64,000 nucleotides of DNA from a virus, in the IMG/VR virus record IMGVR_UViG_3300045119_000180, positions 40,075 to 104,074 of that record; one strand, written 5' to 3'. The notes under the pieces were generated by a model. That model did no database searches and was not told the origin of the DNA. It worked only from the letters and a program-made list of their open reading frames with translations. Both the position numbers and the translations under genes were made by a program. This document shows positions 1 to 5,966 of the stretch, in pieces. Positions within the stretch are counted from its first letter, which is position 1. Each line of letters starts with the position of its first letter.

Positions 1-2
1 AT

Positions 3-98
3 AAAGACGATATTAAAATGGTTATAGACTATCATGAACGAAAAGAACGGTTGACAAAAATGCCAGACTGGATTTATAGTAAGGCGAGATTAACATGA
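3..98 (+). CDS. C-terminal fragment of an unknown protein
   Basis: An open frame enters from the left edge and gives 31 codons ending in TGA at 96-98. The tail is charged (HERKERL) and unrecognised. Its stop overlaps the next ATG in an ATGA arrangement, the junction used throughout this operon, which supports it as a real upstream gene. The 5' end lies outside the window. Confidence 0.6.
   Translation, partial: KDDIKMVIDYHERKERLTKMPDWIYSKARLT
51..80 (+). promoter_or_regulatory. Putative sigma70-type promoter
   Basis: TTGACA at 51-56 and TATAGT at 75-80 are separated by 18 bp. The predicted transcription start is near 87, only about 8 nt before the ATG at 95. It lies inside the end of the preceding gene, so it would be an internal start for the replication operon. 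Confidence 0.45.
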
Positions 99-670
99 AA
101 TGTCCACGGTGCGGCATTGGAATCGACGATGACAACGACGGTAATTGTGGTGTGTGCGCAAAGTGGAATGACGCCAAGTTACGCGAGATGACCGGACGCC
201 CGACTCCAGCAGACAAACTAGCAGCGGTGGTCAATAAGTGGCGCAGGAGTGCTCGCAAGGCGGTGAATATAGGCACTGCGGGTGCATACATGGAATGCTT
301 TGAAGATGTTGAACCCATCCTGGCTGAACTCCAGCGAGCGCAGGGGCGAGAATTGCTATACATGGCTGAGTCTGTTAGTCGATTGATTCACGCATGGGAT
401 TTGTTTCACTCACATCTACCCGATGGCGAATACAAAGGGCTAGGAGAAATGCGCATGGCGATTACCTACGCCAAGAAGCACCTGCTCTCCGCGCCCACGC
501 CAGCCGAGCAACAGGAAATAGTCAATGTAGGCGACAGGAAGTTTACGCGCACCCCTAATATCGTGGGAGATTTACAAGAAATTGTTTCAGATGGTTCCAC
601 GCCAGCCGTGCCATTACAAGTTAATTCTGCTGTGCCATTGCAAGTGAATTATGCTAAGGAGAAAGAATAG
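95..670 (+). CDS. Zinc-ribbon protein of unknown function
   Basis: 191 aa. The N-terminus carries a paired-cysteine zinc ribbon, CPRC at residues 3-6 and CGVC near 19-22. A mostly helical region and a low-complexity tail follow; the tail has two near copies of AVPLQVN around residues 172-185. The start at 95 overlaps the stop of the previous gene. The next gene starts with GTG on the stop codon (TAGTG), so they are probably translationally coupled. The family is not recognised; nucleic-acid binding is a guess from the ribbon. Confidence 0.7.
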   Translation: MKCPRCGIGIDDDNDGNCGVCAKWNDAKLREMTGRPTPADKLAAVVNKWRRSARKAVNIGTAGAYMECFEDVEPILAELQRAQGRELLYMAESVSRLIHAWDLFHSHLPDGEYKGLGEMRMAITYAKKHLLSAPTPAEQQEIVNVGDRKFTRTPNIVGDLQEIVSDGSTPAVPLQVNSAVPLQVNYAKEKE

Positions 671-924
671 TGGAAGACGTTAAAGAATTATATCAAGAAC
701 GAATTGGAAAGATGACGAAGCGACAGTTCGCAGCCGAATTAAAACGTACAATTAAATCCGGCCAGCCGAATATAATGAATGGCGGCATCCGTGCGATTAT
801 CGGAAACATTCTTTTAAACGGCAATACAAACGGCAACGATCCTTATTTCAATAATACCGGCAAGCGTCGTGGAGCCGGCAAGGGTACAGGTGGATTGGTC
901 CTTGGTGGTGGAGGGCGCGGTTGA
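670..924 (+). CDS. Small protein with glycine-rich tail, unknown
   Basis: 84 aa from a GTG start that overlaps the previous TAG. The first half is charged and helical. The second half is rich in Gly and Asn and ends in a run of glycines and arginines. Its stop overlaps the TTG start of the next gene (TTGA). No family recognised. Confidence 0.6.
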   Translation: MEDVKELYQERIGKMTKRQFAAELKRTIKSGQPNIMNGGIRAIIGNILLNGNTNGNDPYFNNTGKRRGAGKGTGGLVLGGGGRG

Positions 925-1292
925 AACTTCTGTTAGTGTTCTTTCTTTTGCCAACGGTCATATACGGACAGTCAAAGAAAGAATTACTAAAGGTGTATTC
1001 TGAGGCTAATAAAGATTACTTTGAAAATAAGTTGCCTCCGATCAGTATAGTATTTATAAAACATTTACAACAAAATGGTGATAGTCTTATGGCAACGACA
1101 TTCTGTAATGATGCCGGTTGCACAATTGATATAGACCCGGATAAAAACCCTAACACCCGGGTAGCGGTTATGACGCTTTATCATGAAACGTGTCACGTTT
1201 ATCTGTGGGATAAGCAAGCAGGTCACGGAGAAAAGTTCGAAAATTGTATGGTAAGATTGGCTGAATTGGGTGCTTTTGAGGGTTATTGGTGA
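921..1292 (+). CDS. SprT-like zinc metalloprotease with signal peptide
   Basis: 123 aa. A hydrophobic N-terminus (LLLVFFLLPTVIYG) looks like a Sec signal peptide with cleavage near residue 17. The body carries HETCH (HExxH) around residues 90-94 and a further His in GHGEKF about ten residues on, the arrangement of SprT-like minimal zinc peptidases. Intracellular SprT/Spartan proteins act on DNA-protein crosslinks, so the export signal is odd and suggests a periplasmic or envelope substrate. TTG start at 921 with TTGA overlap. Protease assignment is good; the role is inference. Confidence 0.72.
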   Translation: MKLLLVFFLLPTVIYGQSKKELLKVYSEANKDYFENKLPPISIVFIKHLQQNGDSLMATTFCNDAGCTIDIDPDKNPNTRVAVMTLYHETCHVYLWDKQAGHGEKFENCMVRLAELGAFEGYW

Positions 1293-1654
1293 TAGATAAG
1301 GTTCGGGCAAGAAGATTAAAAAATTTCTTTAATTTAACTGAAGAAGAGTGGGAACGAATTAGCCGCTATCAAAACGGCGTCTGCGCTATTTCTGGCAAGA
1401 AGCAGAAGAGTGGCAAGAGACTGGCTACAGATCACGATCATAAGAGCGGCATGATCCGCGGGTTGCTGACAGCAGAATCTAACAGACTACTCGGCAAAGT
1501 AGAGCGGCTGTGGACCGTCGATCAAATCAAATTGGTAATTGAATATCTTCTTCATCCGCCGGCCGTCCGCGCTCTAGGAAAGGAAGTATTTACATTTCCA
1601 GGCAGGCTTGGAACGAAAAGGCATAGAAAATGGCTATTAAAAAACAAAAAATAA
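1289..1654 (+). CDS. Endonuclease VII-like His-Me finger protein lacking zinc cysteines
   Basis: About 121 aa. The core DHDHKSG followed by IRGLL and SNRLLG matches the recombination endonuclease VII family (T4 gp49-like His-Me finger nucleases; the phage members are often resolvases or free-standing mobile nucleases). The usual four zinc cysteines are mostly replaced: one Cys remains in VCAIS, the partner is Ser/Gly, and the second pair reads TAES. GTG at 1289 overlaps the previous TGA; an adjacent in-frame TTG at 1286 is also possible. Family solid; activity uncertain because of the missing ligands. Confidence 0.75.
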   Translation: MIDKVRARRLKNFFNLTEEEWERISRYQNGVCAISGKKQKSGKRLATDHDHKSGMIRGLLTAESNRLLGKVERLWTVDQIKLVIEYLLHPPAVRALGKEVFTFPGRLGTKRHRKWLLKNKK

Positions 1655-1752
1655 ACTTAAATAAACATCCGTTCAGTAAATCGTTAATCAAGTGGGATAA
1701 AGATTGGCGTGCTTTTTTGGCTAACAAAACCGAATTGAAGAAATCTAACTGA
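1630..1752 (+). CDS. Small basic protein, unknown
   Basis: 40 aa, MAIKKQKINLNKHPF..., lysine-rich with two Trp in KWDKDWRAF. It overlaps the end of the endonuclease VII-like gene by 25 nt and ends just before a 36-nt repeated leader. No family recognised. Confidence 0.45.
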   Translation: MAIKKQKINLNKHPFSKSLIKWDKDWRAFLANKTELKKSN

Positions 1753-1759
1753 TGAAAAC

Positions 1760-1795
1760 TAGTGCCTGTATCTAGCCGTCTAATAGAGGCCAAAT
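1760..1795 (+). repeat. 36-nt leader repeat, copy 1
   Basis: The segment begins TAGTGCCTG and ends GAGGCCAAAT. It matches 14241-14276 at 33 of 36 positions. It includes the Shine-Dalgarno-like AGAGG just before the exonuclease ATG at 1794. GCC and GGC at its ends could close a hairpin. It is outside coding sequence in both places. Confidence 0.7.
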
Positions 1796-2519
1796 GTCAA
1801 AGATCCTACTCATAGATATTGAAACATCGCCCTCGTTAGGCTGGGTCTGGTCAAAATGGGAGACTAACGTAATTGATTTCGAGCAAGATTGGTACATTTT
1901 GTCATTTGGTTATAAATGGCTAGGCGAAAAGAAAGTAACGGTTTTCGGGTTGGATGACTTTAACGGCTATAAAAAAGATCCAGAAAACGACAAAAATCTT
2001 ATAAATATGCTGTGGACGCTTTTGGACGAGGCGGATGTCATAATTGCTCATAACGGCGACCGATTTGATATTCCAAAAATCAACACTCGCTTCTTGACGC
2101 ATAAACTGAATCCGCCTAGTCCATACAAGACTATTGATACGCTGAAGATTGCCAGGTCAGTCTTTAAGTTCGATAGCAACAAGCTGGACGACCTAGGCAG
2201 GTATCTAAGTATCGGCCGTAAGCTTCCACATACTGGCTTTCATCTTTGGAAGGGCTGTATGTCCGGCGATAAAGCATCGTGGAAATTGATGAAGAAATAT
2301 AATAGTAATGATGTTGAATTACTCGAAAAAGTGTATTATATTATGCGAAGTTGGGCAAAGAATCATCCAGCTATTAATCAAGGTCTGTCGGAATGCTGTC
2401 CGAAGTGTCAGAGTCAAAAGGTTCAACGCCGCGGTTTTGATTACACACTTCAGCGTAAGAAGCAGCGGTACGTATGCACGGATTGTCATGGTTGGTTTCA
2501 AGGGCCGGCAACGAAATGA
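1794..2519 (+). CDS. DEDDy-type 3'-5' exonuclease (RNase H-like) with zinc ribbon
   Basis: 241 aa. The RNase H-like fold is shown by DIETSP (residues 8-13), HNGDRFD (about 86-92) and YNSND (about 169-173), the pattern of DEDDy exonucleases of the YprB-like type. A C-terminal zinc ribbon (CCPKC ... CTDC) follows at about 201-231. The ATG at 1794 is preceded by AGAGG within the 36-nt repeat. The next gene starts by ATGA overlap. A role in DNA processing or proofreading in replication is inferred. It is one of three DEDD domains within 8 kb. Confidence 0.82.
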   Translation: MSKILLIDIETSPSLGWVWSKWETNVIDFEQDWYILSFGYKWLGEKKVTVFGLDDFNGYKKDPENDKNLINMLWTLLDEADVIIAHNGDRFDIPKINTRFLTHKLNPPSPYKTIDTLKIARSVFKFDSNKLDDLGRYLSIGRKLPHTGFHLWKGCMSGDKASWKLMKKYNSNDVELLEKVYYIMRSWAKNHPAINQGLSECCPKCQSQKVQRRGFDYTLQRKKQRYVCTDCHGWFQGPATK

Positions 2520-2743
2520 AAAAGTGGACTCGAATCAAAGATAAAAAGGAAAACAAATATTTAAAGGTGTATGAATCTGATCAAGGCGACTATAAAATTA
2601 TTTATCCGAAAGCACCGAAGTGGGCACAGAAAGTCGCATACGAGATTTGGAAAGACGCCAACAACGGCGTTCCGTATAAAAAAGGCGTCAAGACTATAGT
2701 TAAGGGGTTGTGGGCGAAAATGATTGCAGAGGCGGCAAAGTAA
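2516..2743 (+). CDS. Small basic protein, unknown
   Basis: 75 aa, rich in Lys and aromatic residues (KAPKWAQKVAYEIW). The ATG at 2516 overlaps the exonuclease stop and is preferred to an in-frame ATG 42 nt upstream inside that gene. Its stop forms TAATG with the next start. No family recognised; it may be an accessory to its replication neighbours. Confidence 0.65.
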   Translation: MKKWTRIKDKKENKYLKVYESDQGDYKIIYPKAPKWAQKVAYEIWKDANNGVPYKKGVKTIVKGLWAKMIAEAAK

Positions 2744-3168
2744 TGGCTTCATTTGATACAGGCGCAACGAGAAACGACGACATCGAGAAGTACGATTACG
2801 CGGGCTTTCTGTCCTCGTTGGTAATTGAGAGATACGCAAAGTATATGCACCTGCATCGCCGTCAGCACGATGGCACATTGAGAGCGTCAGACAACTGGAA
2901 ACTAGGAATCCCGATGTCCCGGTATATGCAAAGCCTTTGGAGGCATTTTTTCGACGTTTATAAGATCTATGAAGGCGGTACGGCGATCGATCCTGATAGC
3001 GGCGAGAAGGTAGATCTCGAGACGGCGTTGTGCGGTGTCCTATTCAATACTAACGGCCTTTTGCACGAGGCTATAAAGGGGCGTAAAACAACCGCTGCTA
3101 TAGATGAACTGTATGTGTCTGAGTTGAAGGCTAATATTGCTAAACAGCAAGGGCACTGCTCAAAGTGA
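2743..3168 (+). CDS. Putative dATP/dGTP diphosphohydrolase-like protein
   Basis: 141 aa. The pattern ERYAKYMHLHR, SDNWKLGIP and SLWRHFFD resembles the phage family named dATP/dGTP diphosphohydrolase N-terminal domain (formerly DUF5664). Its members are linked to phage nucleotide-pool remodelling. The start uses the TAATG junction; an in-frame start 33 nt upstream is less likely. It is followed, with GTGA overlap, by a HAD 5'-nucleotidase, which fits a nucleotide-processing pair. The family call is from memory of conserved residues; the substrate is not established. No PurZ-like gene is visible. Confidence 0.6.
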   Translation: MASFDTGATRNDDIEKYDYAGFLSSLVIERYAKYMHLHRRQHDGTLRASDNWKLGIPMSRYMQSLWRHFFDVYKIYEGGTAIDPDSGEKVDLETALCGVLFNTNGLLHEAIKGRKTTAAIDELYVSELKANIAKQQGHCSK

Positions 3169-3779
3169 AAACGACGATTTCATTCGACATCGACGGCGTA
3201 TTGGCAAGGTTTGACAAAGCCTTCGTCGCTGTCATTAACGACCTTTTCGATAAGAACCTTCCGGCAGATTACTCGCCGAATTCATGGGAATATTCGGAGG
3301 TGCTAACGCTTGATGAAATGGATCAGGCATTCAAGAAAATTAAAACAATACGGAATTTCTGGCACAAATTAGAACATTACGACAAAAATATAGATTCGCT
3401 ACAACGTTTCCTTCACGACGAATGTCATCATTACGATGTGTATTACATTACGTCGCGGATGGATACCGAAGGCGAATCAGCGCTTGGTCAGACCGCCGAG
3501 TGGCTTATAGATCGTGATCTATTGCTTTACAATACGTCGCTGTTGGTGGTTAGGGATCCTAAAGAAAAGAATCACATTCTTCGAGGGTTGAACGTCAAAT
3601 TCAGTATTGATGACTACCTTCCTACAGTGATTCAATCCGCGGCTATCCCTAATCACCAGGCGTATTTGCTAAATCGAAGTTGGAATAGAACCGGTCGACC
3701 GGATGATGTCCCAGTTGTAAATACGGTAAGAGAGTATCTCGAGGAGATTCGAGCTTCTAAGGGGGTTTTATCCCAGTAA
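3165..3779 (+). CDS. HAD-superfamily 5'-(deoxyribo)nucleotidase
   Basis: 204 aa. HAD motif I is FDIDGVLA (Asp8 and Asp10), motif II ITSR lies near 95-98, and motif IV SIDDY near 147. The size and the DxDGVLA motif fit the NT5C-like deoxyribonucleotidase group, which dephosphorylates dNMPs. The GTG start overlaps the preceding stop. Together with the upstream putative diphosphohydrolase it could take dNTP to deoxynucleoside, altering nucleotide pools during infection (inference). Confidence 0.75.
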   Translation: MKTTISFDIDGVLARFDKAFVAVINDLFDKNLPADYSPNSWEYSEVLTLDEMDQAFKKIKTIRNFWHKLEHYDKNIDSLQRFLHDECHHYDVYYITSRMDTEGESALGQTAEWLIDRDLLLYNTSLLVVRDPKEKNHILRGLNVKFSIDDYLPTVIQSAAIPNHQAYLLNRSWNRTGRPDDVPVVNTVREYLEEIRASKGVLSQ

Positions 3780-3781
3780 TT

Positions 3782-4489
3782 TTGAGTTTCGACACGGAGA
3801 CGACCGGCTTGGATTCTGAAAAGGATCATATTGTAGAGGTGGGCGCGATTTTGTACAGTACGGGCATGAAGCGCCAGCTTGAGGCCGCCAGCTGGCTTGT
3901 GAAGACTCCTAACACGATTACAGAAGAGATTACGGGCATTACTGGTTTAACAAACGCCGCCGTTGCTAAGTTTGGCTACGCAAGCGAGGATGCTTTAGAT
4001 TCGCTGTTGTGGATGGCTGAACGCGCGGATTATTGGATTGGCCAGAATGTCATCAGGTTTGACAAAAGGTTTCTAGAAGCGTGGTGCAAGCGGCACGGTA
4101 AAGAATTGAAAGAGAAGCTGTGGATTGATACGCGAACGGATCTGCCGAACACTGAAAGCAAGCATCTTGGTTATATGGCCGCGGATAAAGGGTTCCTGAA
4201 CCTCTTCCCGCACTCGGCATTGGCTGACTGCCAGACGGTATTGAAGCTGACTGAATTTTATAACTTCGATGAAATTCTAGAACGTGCTAAACAGCAAAGC
4301 GTAGTAGTTAGAAGCCATCAGAAGTTCGAAGACAACGAACTGGCAAAGAAGCTAAAGTTTCGTTGGGTTAGTACATTAAAGGTTTGGGCTAAGGACTGCA
4401 AAGAAGGCGATATTACCGATTTGCAAGCCGTAGCACCATTTAAAGTAACAATCGAAAAAGATATACCATTAGAAGCAATTTGGTATTAA
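3782..4489 (+). CDS. DnaQ-like DEDDh 3'-5' exonuclease
   Basis: 235 aa. FDTETTGL at the extreme N-terminus supplies the DxE pair, ITGLTN follows, NVIRFDKRF gives the second Asp, and HSALAD gives the ExoIII-type His-x4-Asp. This is the epsilon/DnaQ DEDDh signature. The C-terminal 60 residues are extra and lysine-rich. The start is unclear: TTG at 3782 is used, while ATT at 3779 directly on the previous stop is a possible non-standard alternative. It probably proofreads or trims 3' ends. Confidence 0.8.
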   Translation: MSFDTETTGLDSEKDHIVEVGAILYSTGMKRQLEAASWLVKTPNTITEEITGITGLTNAAVAKFGYASEDALDSLLWMAERADYWIGQNVIRFDKRFLEAWCKRHGKELKEKLWIDTRTDLPNTESKHLGYMAADKGFLNLFPHSALADCQTVLKLTEFYNFDEILERAKQQSVVVRSHQKFEDNELAKKLKFRWVSTLKVWAKDCKEGDITDLQAVAPFKVTIEKDIPLEAIWY

Positions 4490-4500
4490 AAAAGGATAAA

Positions 4501-4698
4501 ATGACAAAAAAAGTAGATAATTTGCCGAAGACGATTCACGTTGTTATAAGTCAAAAAGGGACTAAAGATGAGTGTTTTTTGGCAGACACGAATCTTCAGT
4601 CTTTGGTTTCCTCTGCGGATGAAAGTCCGGCTGTTGTAGGGACATATCAACTGGTAAATCAAACAAAGTGGGAAGAATCCGTGCAGGAGGTACGATAG
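4501..4698 (+). CDS. Small protein, unknown
   Basis: 65 aa. The ATG at 4501 has AAAGGAT seven bases upstream and is preferred over an in-frame TTG at 4480 that overlaps the exonuclease. It ends directly against the next gene. No family recognised. Its place between an exonuclease and a probable ssDNA-binding protein suggests a replication accessory role. Confidence 0.6.
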   Translation: MTKKVDNLPKTIHVVISQKGTKDECFLADTNLQSLVSSADESPAVVGTYQLVNQTKWEESVQEVR

Positions 4699-5223
4699 AT
4701 GACGACATATAATACAAACACAGGTAAGGACTTTGAAGTTCCTAATACTGGCAACTTTCAAGGTGTAATCGTAGACGTATTTAAACGCGAGAAGGTTCAG
4801 ACAGAATATGGCGTTCAGGATAGAGTTACAATTGTTTGGTTTCTAAACGCCGTAGATTCAGACGGCCGGCCTTTCCGAGCGATTAGCGACGTTAACGCCA
4901 AGATTTCTGCTATCCCCGGCCGTAAGAAGTCGGGTTTTTATGAATTGCTTGAACAGATCTTCGGCGTGCCGCCAGGCGCTACTTTCGAGGACGAAACACT
5001 TATAGGGATTAGCCGCAACCTTTTCATTATGAAGGAAAAGGGCCGGAAGGATCCTACAAAGTGGTTCGGAAATATCAAGGGTATTACTCCTCTGACTCCT
5101 GACCAGACACCTATGACCGTTCCTGCCGGCTTTGTCCGCGCAAAGGATAAGCAACAGCCTGGACGATCGGTTTCGCCGGCTGTCATTCCACAAGCCGTAG
5201 CAGTGGGCGACGAACAGTTTTAG
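4699..5223 (+). CDS. Probable single-stranded DNA-binding protein
   Basis: 174 aa. Beta-rich N-terminal core (GVIVDVFKREKVQ, RVTIVWFLNAVD, KWFGNIKGI) with a disordered Pro/Ala-rich linker and an acidic, aromatic end (GDEQF). This echoes the acidic C-terminal tail of SSB proteins. A good Shine-Dalgarno (CAGGAGG) lies 8 nt before the ATG. Its position ahead of primase and polymerase genes supports the call. Sequence alone does not prove an OB fold; an unknown replication protein is the alternative. Confidence 0.5.
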   Translation: MTTYNTNTGKDFEVPNTGNFQGVIVDVFKREKVQTEYGVQDRVTIVWFLNAVDSDGRPFRAISDVNAKISAIPGRKKSGFYELLEQIFGVPPGATFEDETLIGISRNLFIMKEKGRKDPTKWFGNIKGITPLTPDQTPMTVPAGFVRAKDKQQPGRSVSPAVIPQAVAVGDEQF

Positions 5224-5228
5224 AGATT

Positions 5229-5308
5229 CCGAGTTCGAATCTCGGGCGTAGACGGCCTACGTAGTTCCAGGGAGCACTGGAACAGAGAGTTTGAATCTCT
5301 CAGCCGTT
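5229..5308 (+). ncRNA. Tandem hairpin RNA with two tRNA T-arm mimics
   Basis: Four consecutive hairpins fill the gap between two genes. They are 5229-5245 (CCGAG, loop TTCGAAT, CTCGG), 5247-5261 (CGTAG/CTACG), 5264-5283 (GTTCCAG/CTGGAAC) and 5285-5301 (GAGAG, loop TTTGAAT, CTCTC). Hairpins 1 and 4 have 5-bp stems and T-loop-type 7-nt loops. GACGGC at 5251-5256 can pair with GCCGTT at 5303-5308, closing hairpins 3 and 4 into a D-arm-less tRNA-like fold. It is too short for a normal tRNA. A tRNA-like structure or a degenerate tRNA pair are both possible. Confidence 0.5.
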
Positions 5309-5350
5309 TTATCACTTCCCAAGGAGTTCTTTTTTAACTGACTAAATTAA

Positions 5351-5965
5351 ATGGCTATTATAGGGTGTCATCTTCCTTTATCTGTCCGTATAAAACTACG
5401 GGCAATAAGAAAGGAAAGAGGTGAGTGTACTTGGTGCGGTGCTGAAGTAGAAGGAGATTTGAGAAATAGAGTAACCGGAAAGTTGAGAACGATGTGCCGT
5501 AAGTGTCTTCGTGATAATGCGGACAAGTTAGCTCGATATAGGCAAATTCGTCACTCTAAAGGTTTATGTGAAAGATGCGGTAAGAATCCTCCTAAGCCAA
5601 GCCTTAAAAACTGTATAGAGTGTACGGAAAAAGTGCGCTTCTATTCTAAAAAGCACCAAGACGCAACATTTTTTGAGAAACGAGCTAGAGTCGGCGGGAT
5701 GCAGTATTCGGTAGCCAGCGCAAAAATGTTGTGGTCTCTTTGGAAAGAGCAAAGAGGCCGCTGCGCTTTAACGGGCGAAAGATTGACAAGAACGAATAGT
5801 CAATTAGACCATATATTTCCAGTATCTAAAGGCGGTTCAAACGAGCGTTCAAATTTACGTTGGCTTTTAGCAGAAGTAAATCAGGCTAAAAGAGCTTTAA
5901 CAGACGATGAGTTCTTATTGTTGTGCAAACGCGTAGTCGATTGGGCGGAAAGAAATCGGAGTTAA
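5351..5965 (+). CDS. HNH endonuclease with multiple zinc fingers
   Basis: 204 aa. Two CxxC pairs sit near the N-terminus (CTWC ... CRKC, then CERC ... CIEC). The C-terminal HNH domain has CALTGERL, LDHIFPVSKGG and NLRWLLAEVNQAK. It has the look of a free-standing homing-type nuclease inserted between the ssDNA-binding protein and the primase, just after the hairpin RNA. The nearest AAGGAG lies about 24 nt before the ATG, an unusually long spacing that could mean weak translation or an inserted gene. Confidence 0.82.
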   Translation: MAIIGCHLPLSVRIKLRAIRKERGECTWCGAEVEGDLRNRVTGKLRTMCRKCLRDNADKLARYRQIRHSKGLCERCGKNPPKPSLKNCIECTEKVRFYSKKHQDATFFEKRARVGGMQYSVASAKMLWSLWKEQRGRCALTGERLTRTNSQLDHIFPVSKGGSNERSNLRWLLAEVNQAKRALTDDEFLLLCKRVVDWAERNRS

Positions 5966-5966
5966 C

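Noticed and set aside
22-363. Open frame on the minus strand opposite the first genes
   Set aside because: It is antisense to a well-linked gene chain, has no ribosome site and low-complexity, shadow-like composition.
5221-5310. Two ordinary tRNA genes
   Set aside because: Only the T-arms fit; no complete acceptor, D-arm and anticodon arm set of standard size can be formed.
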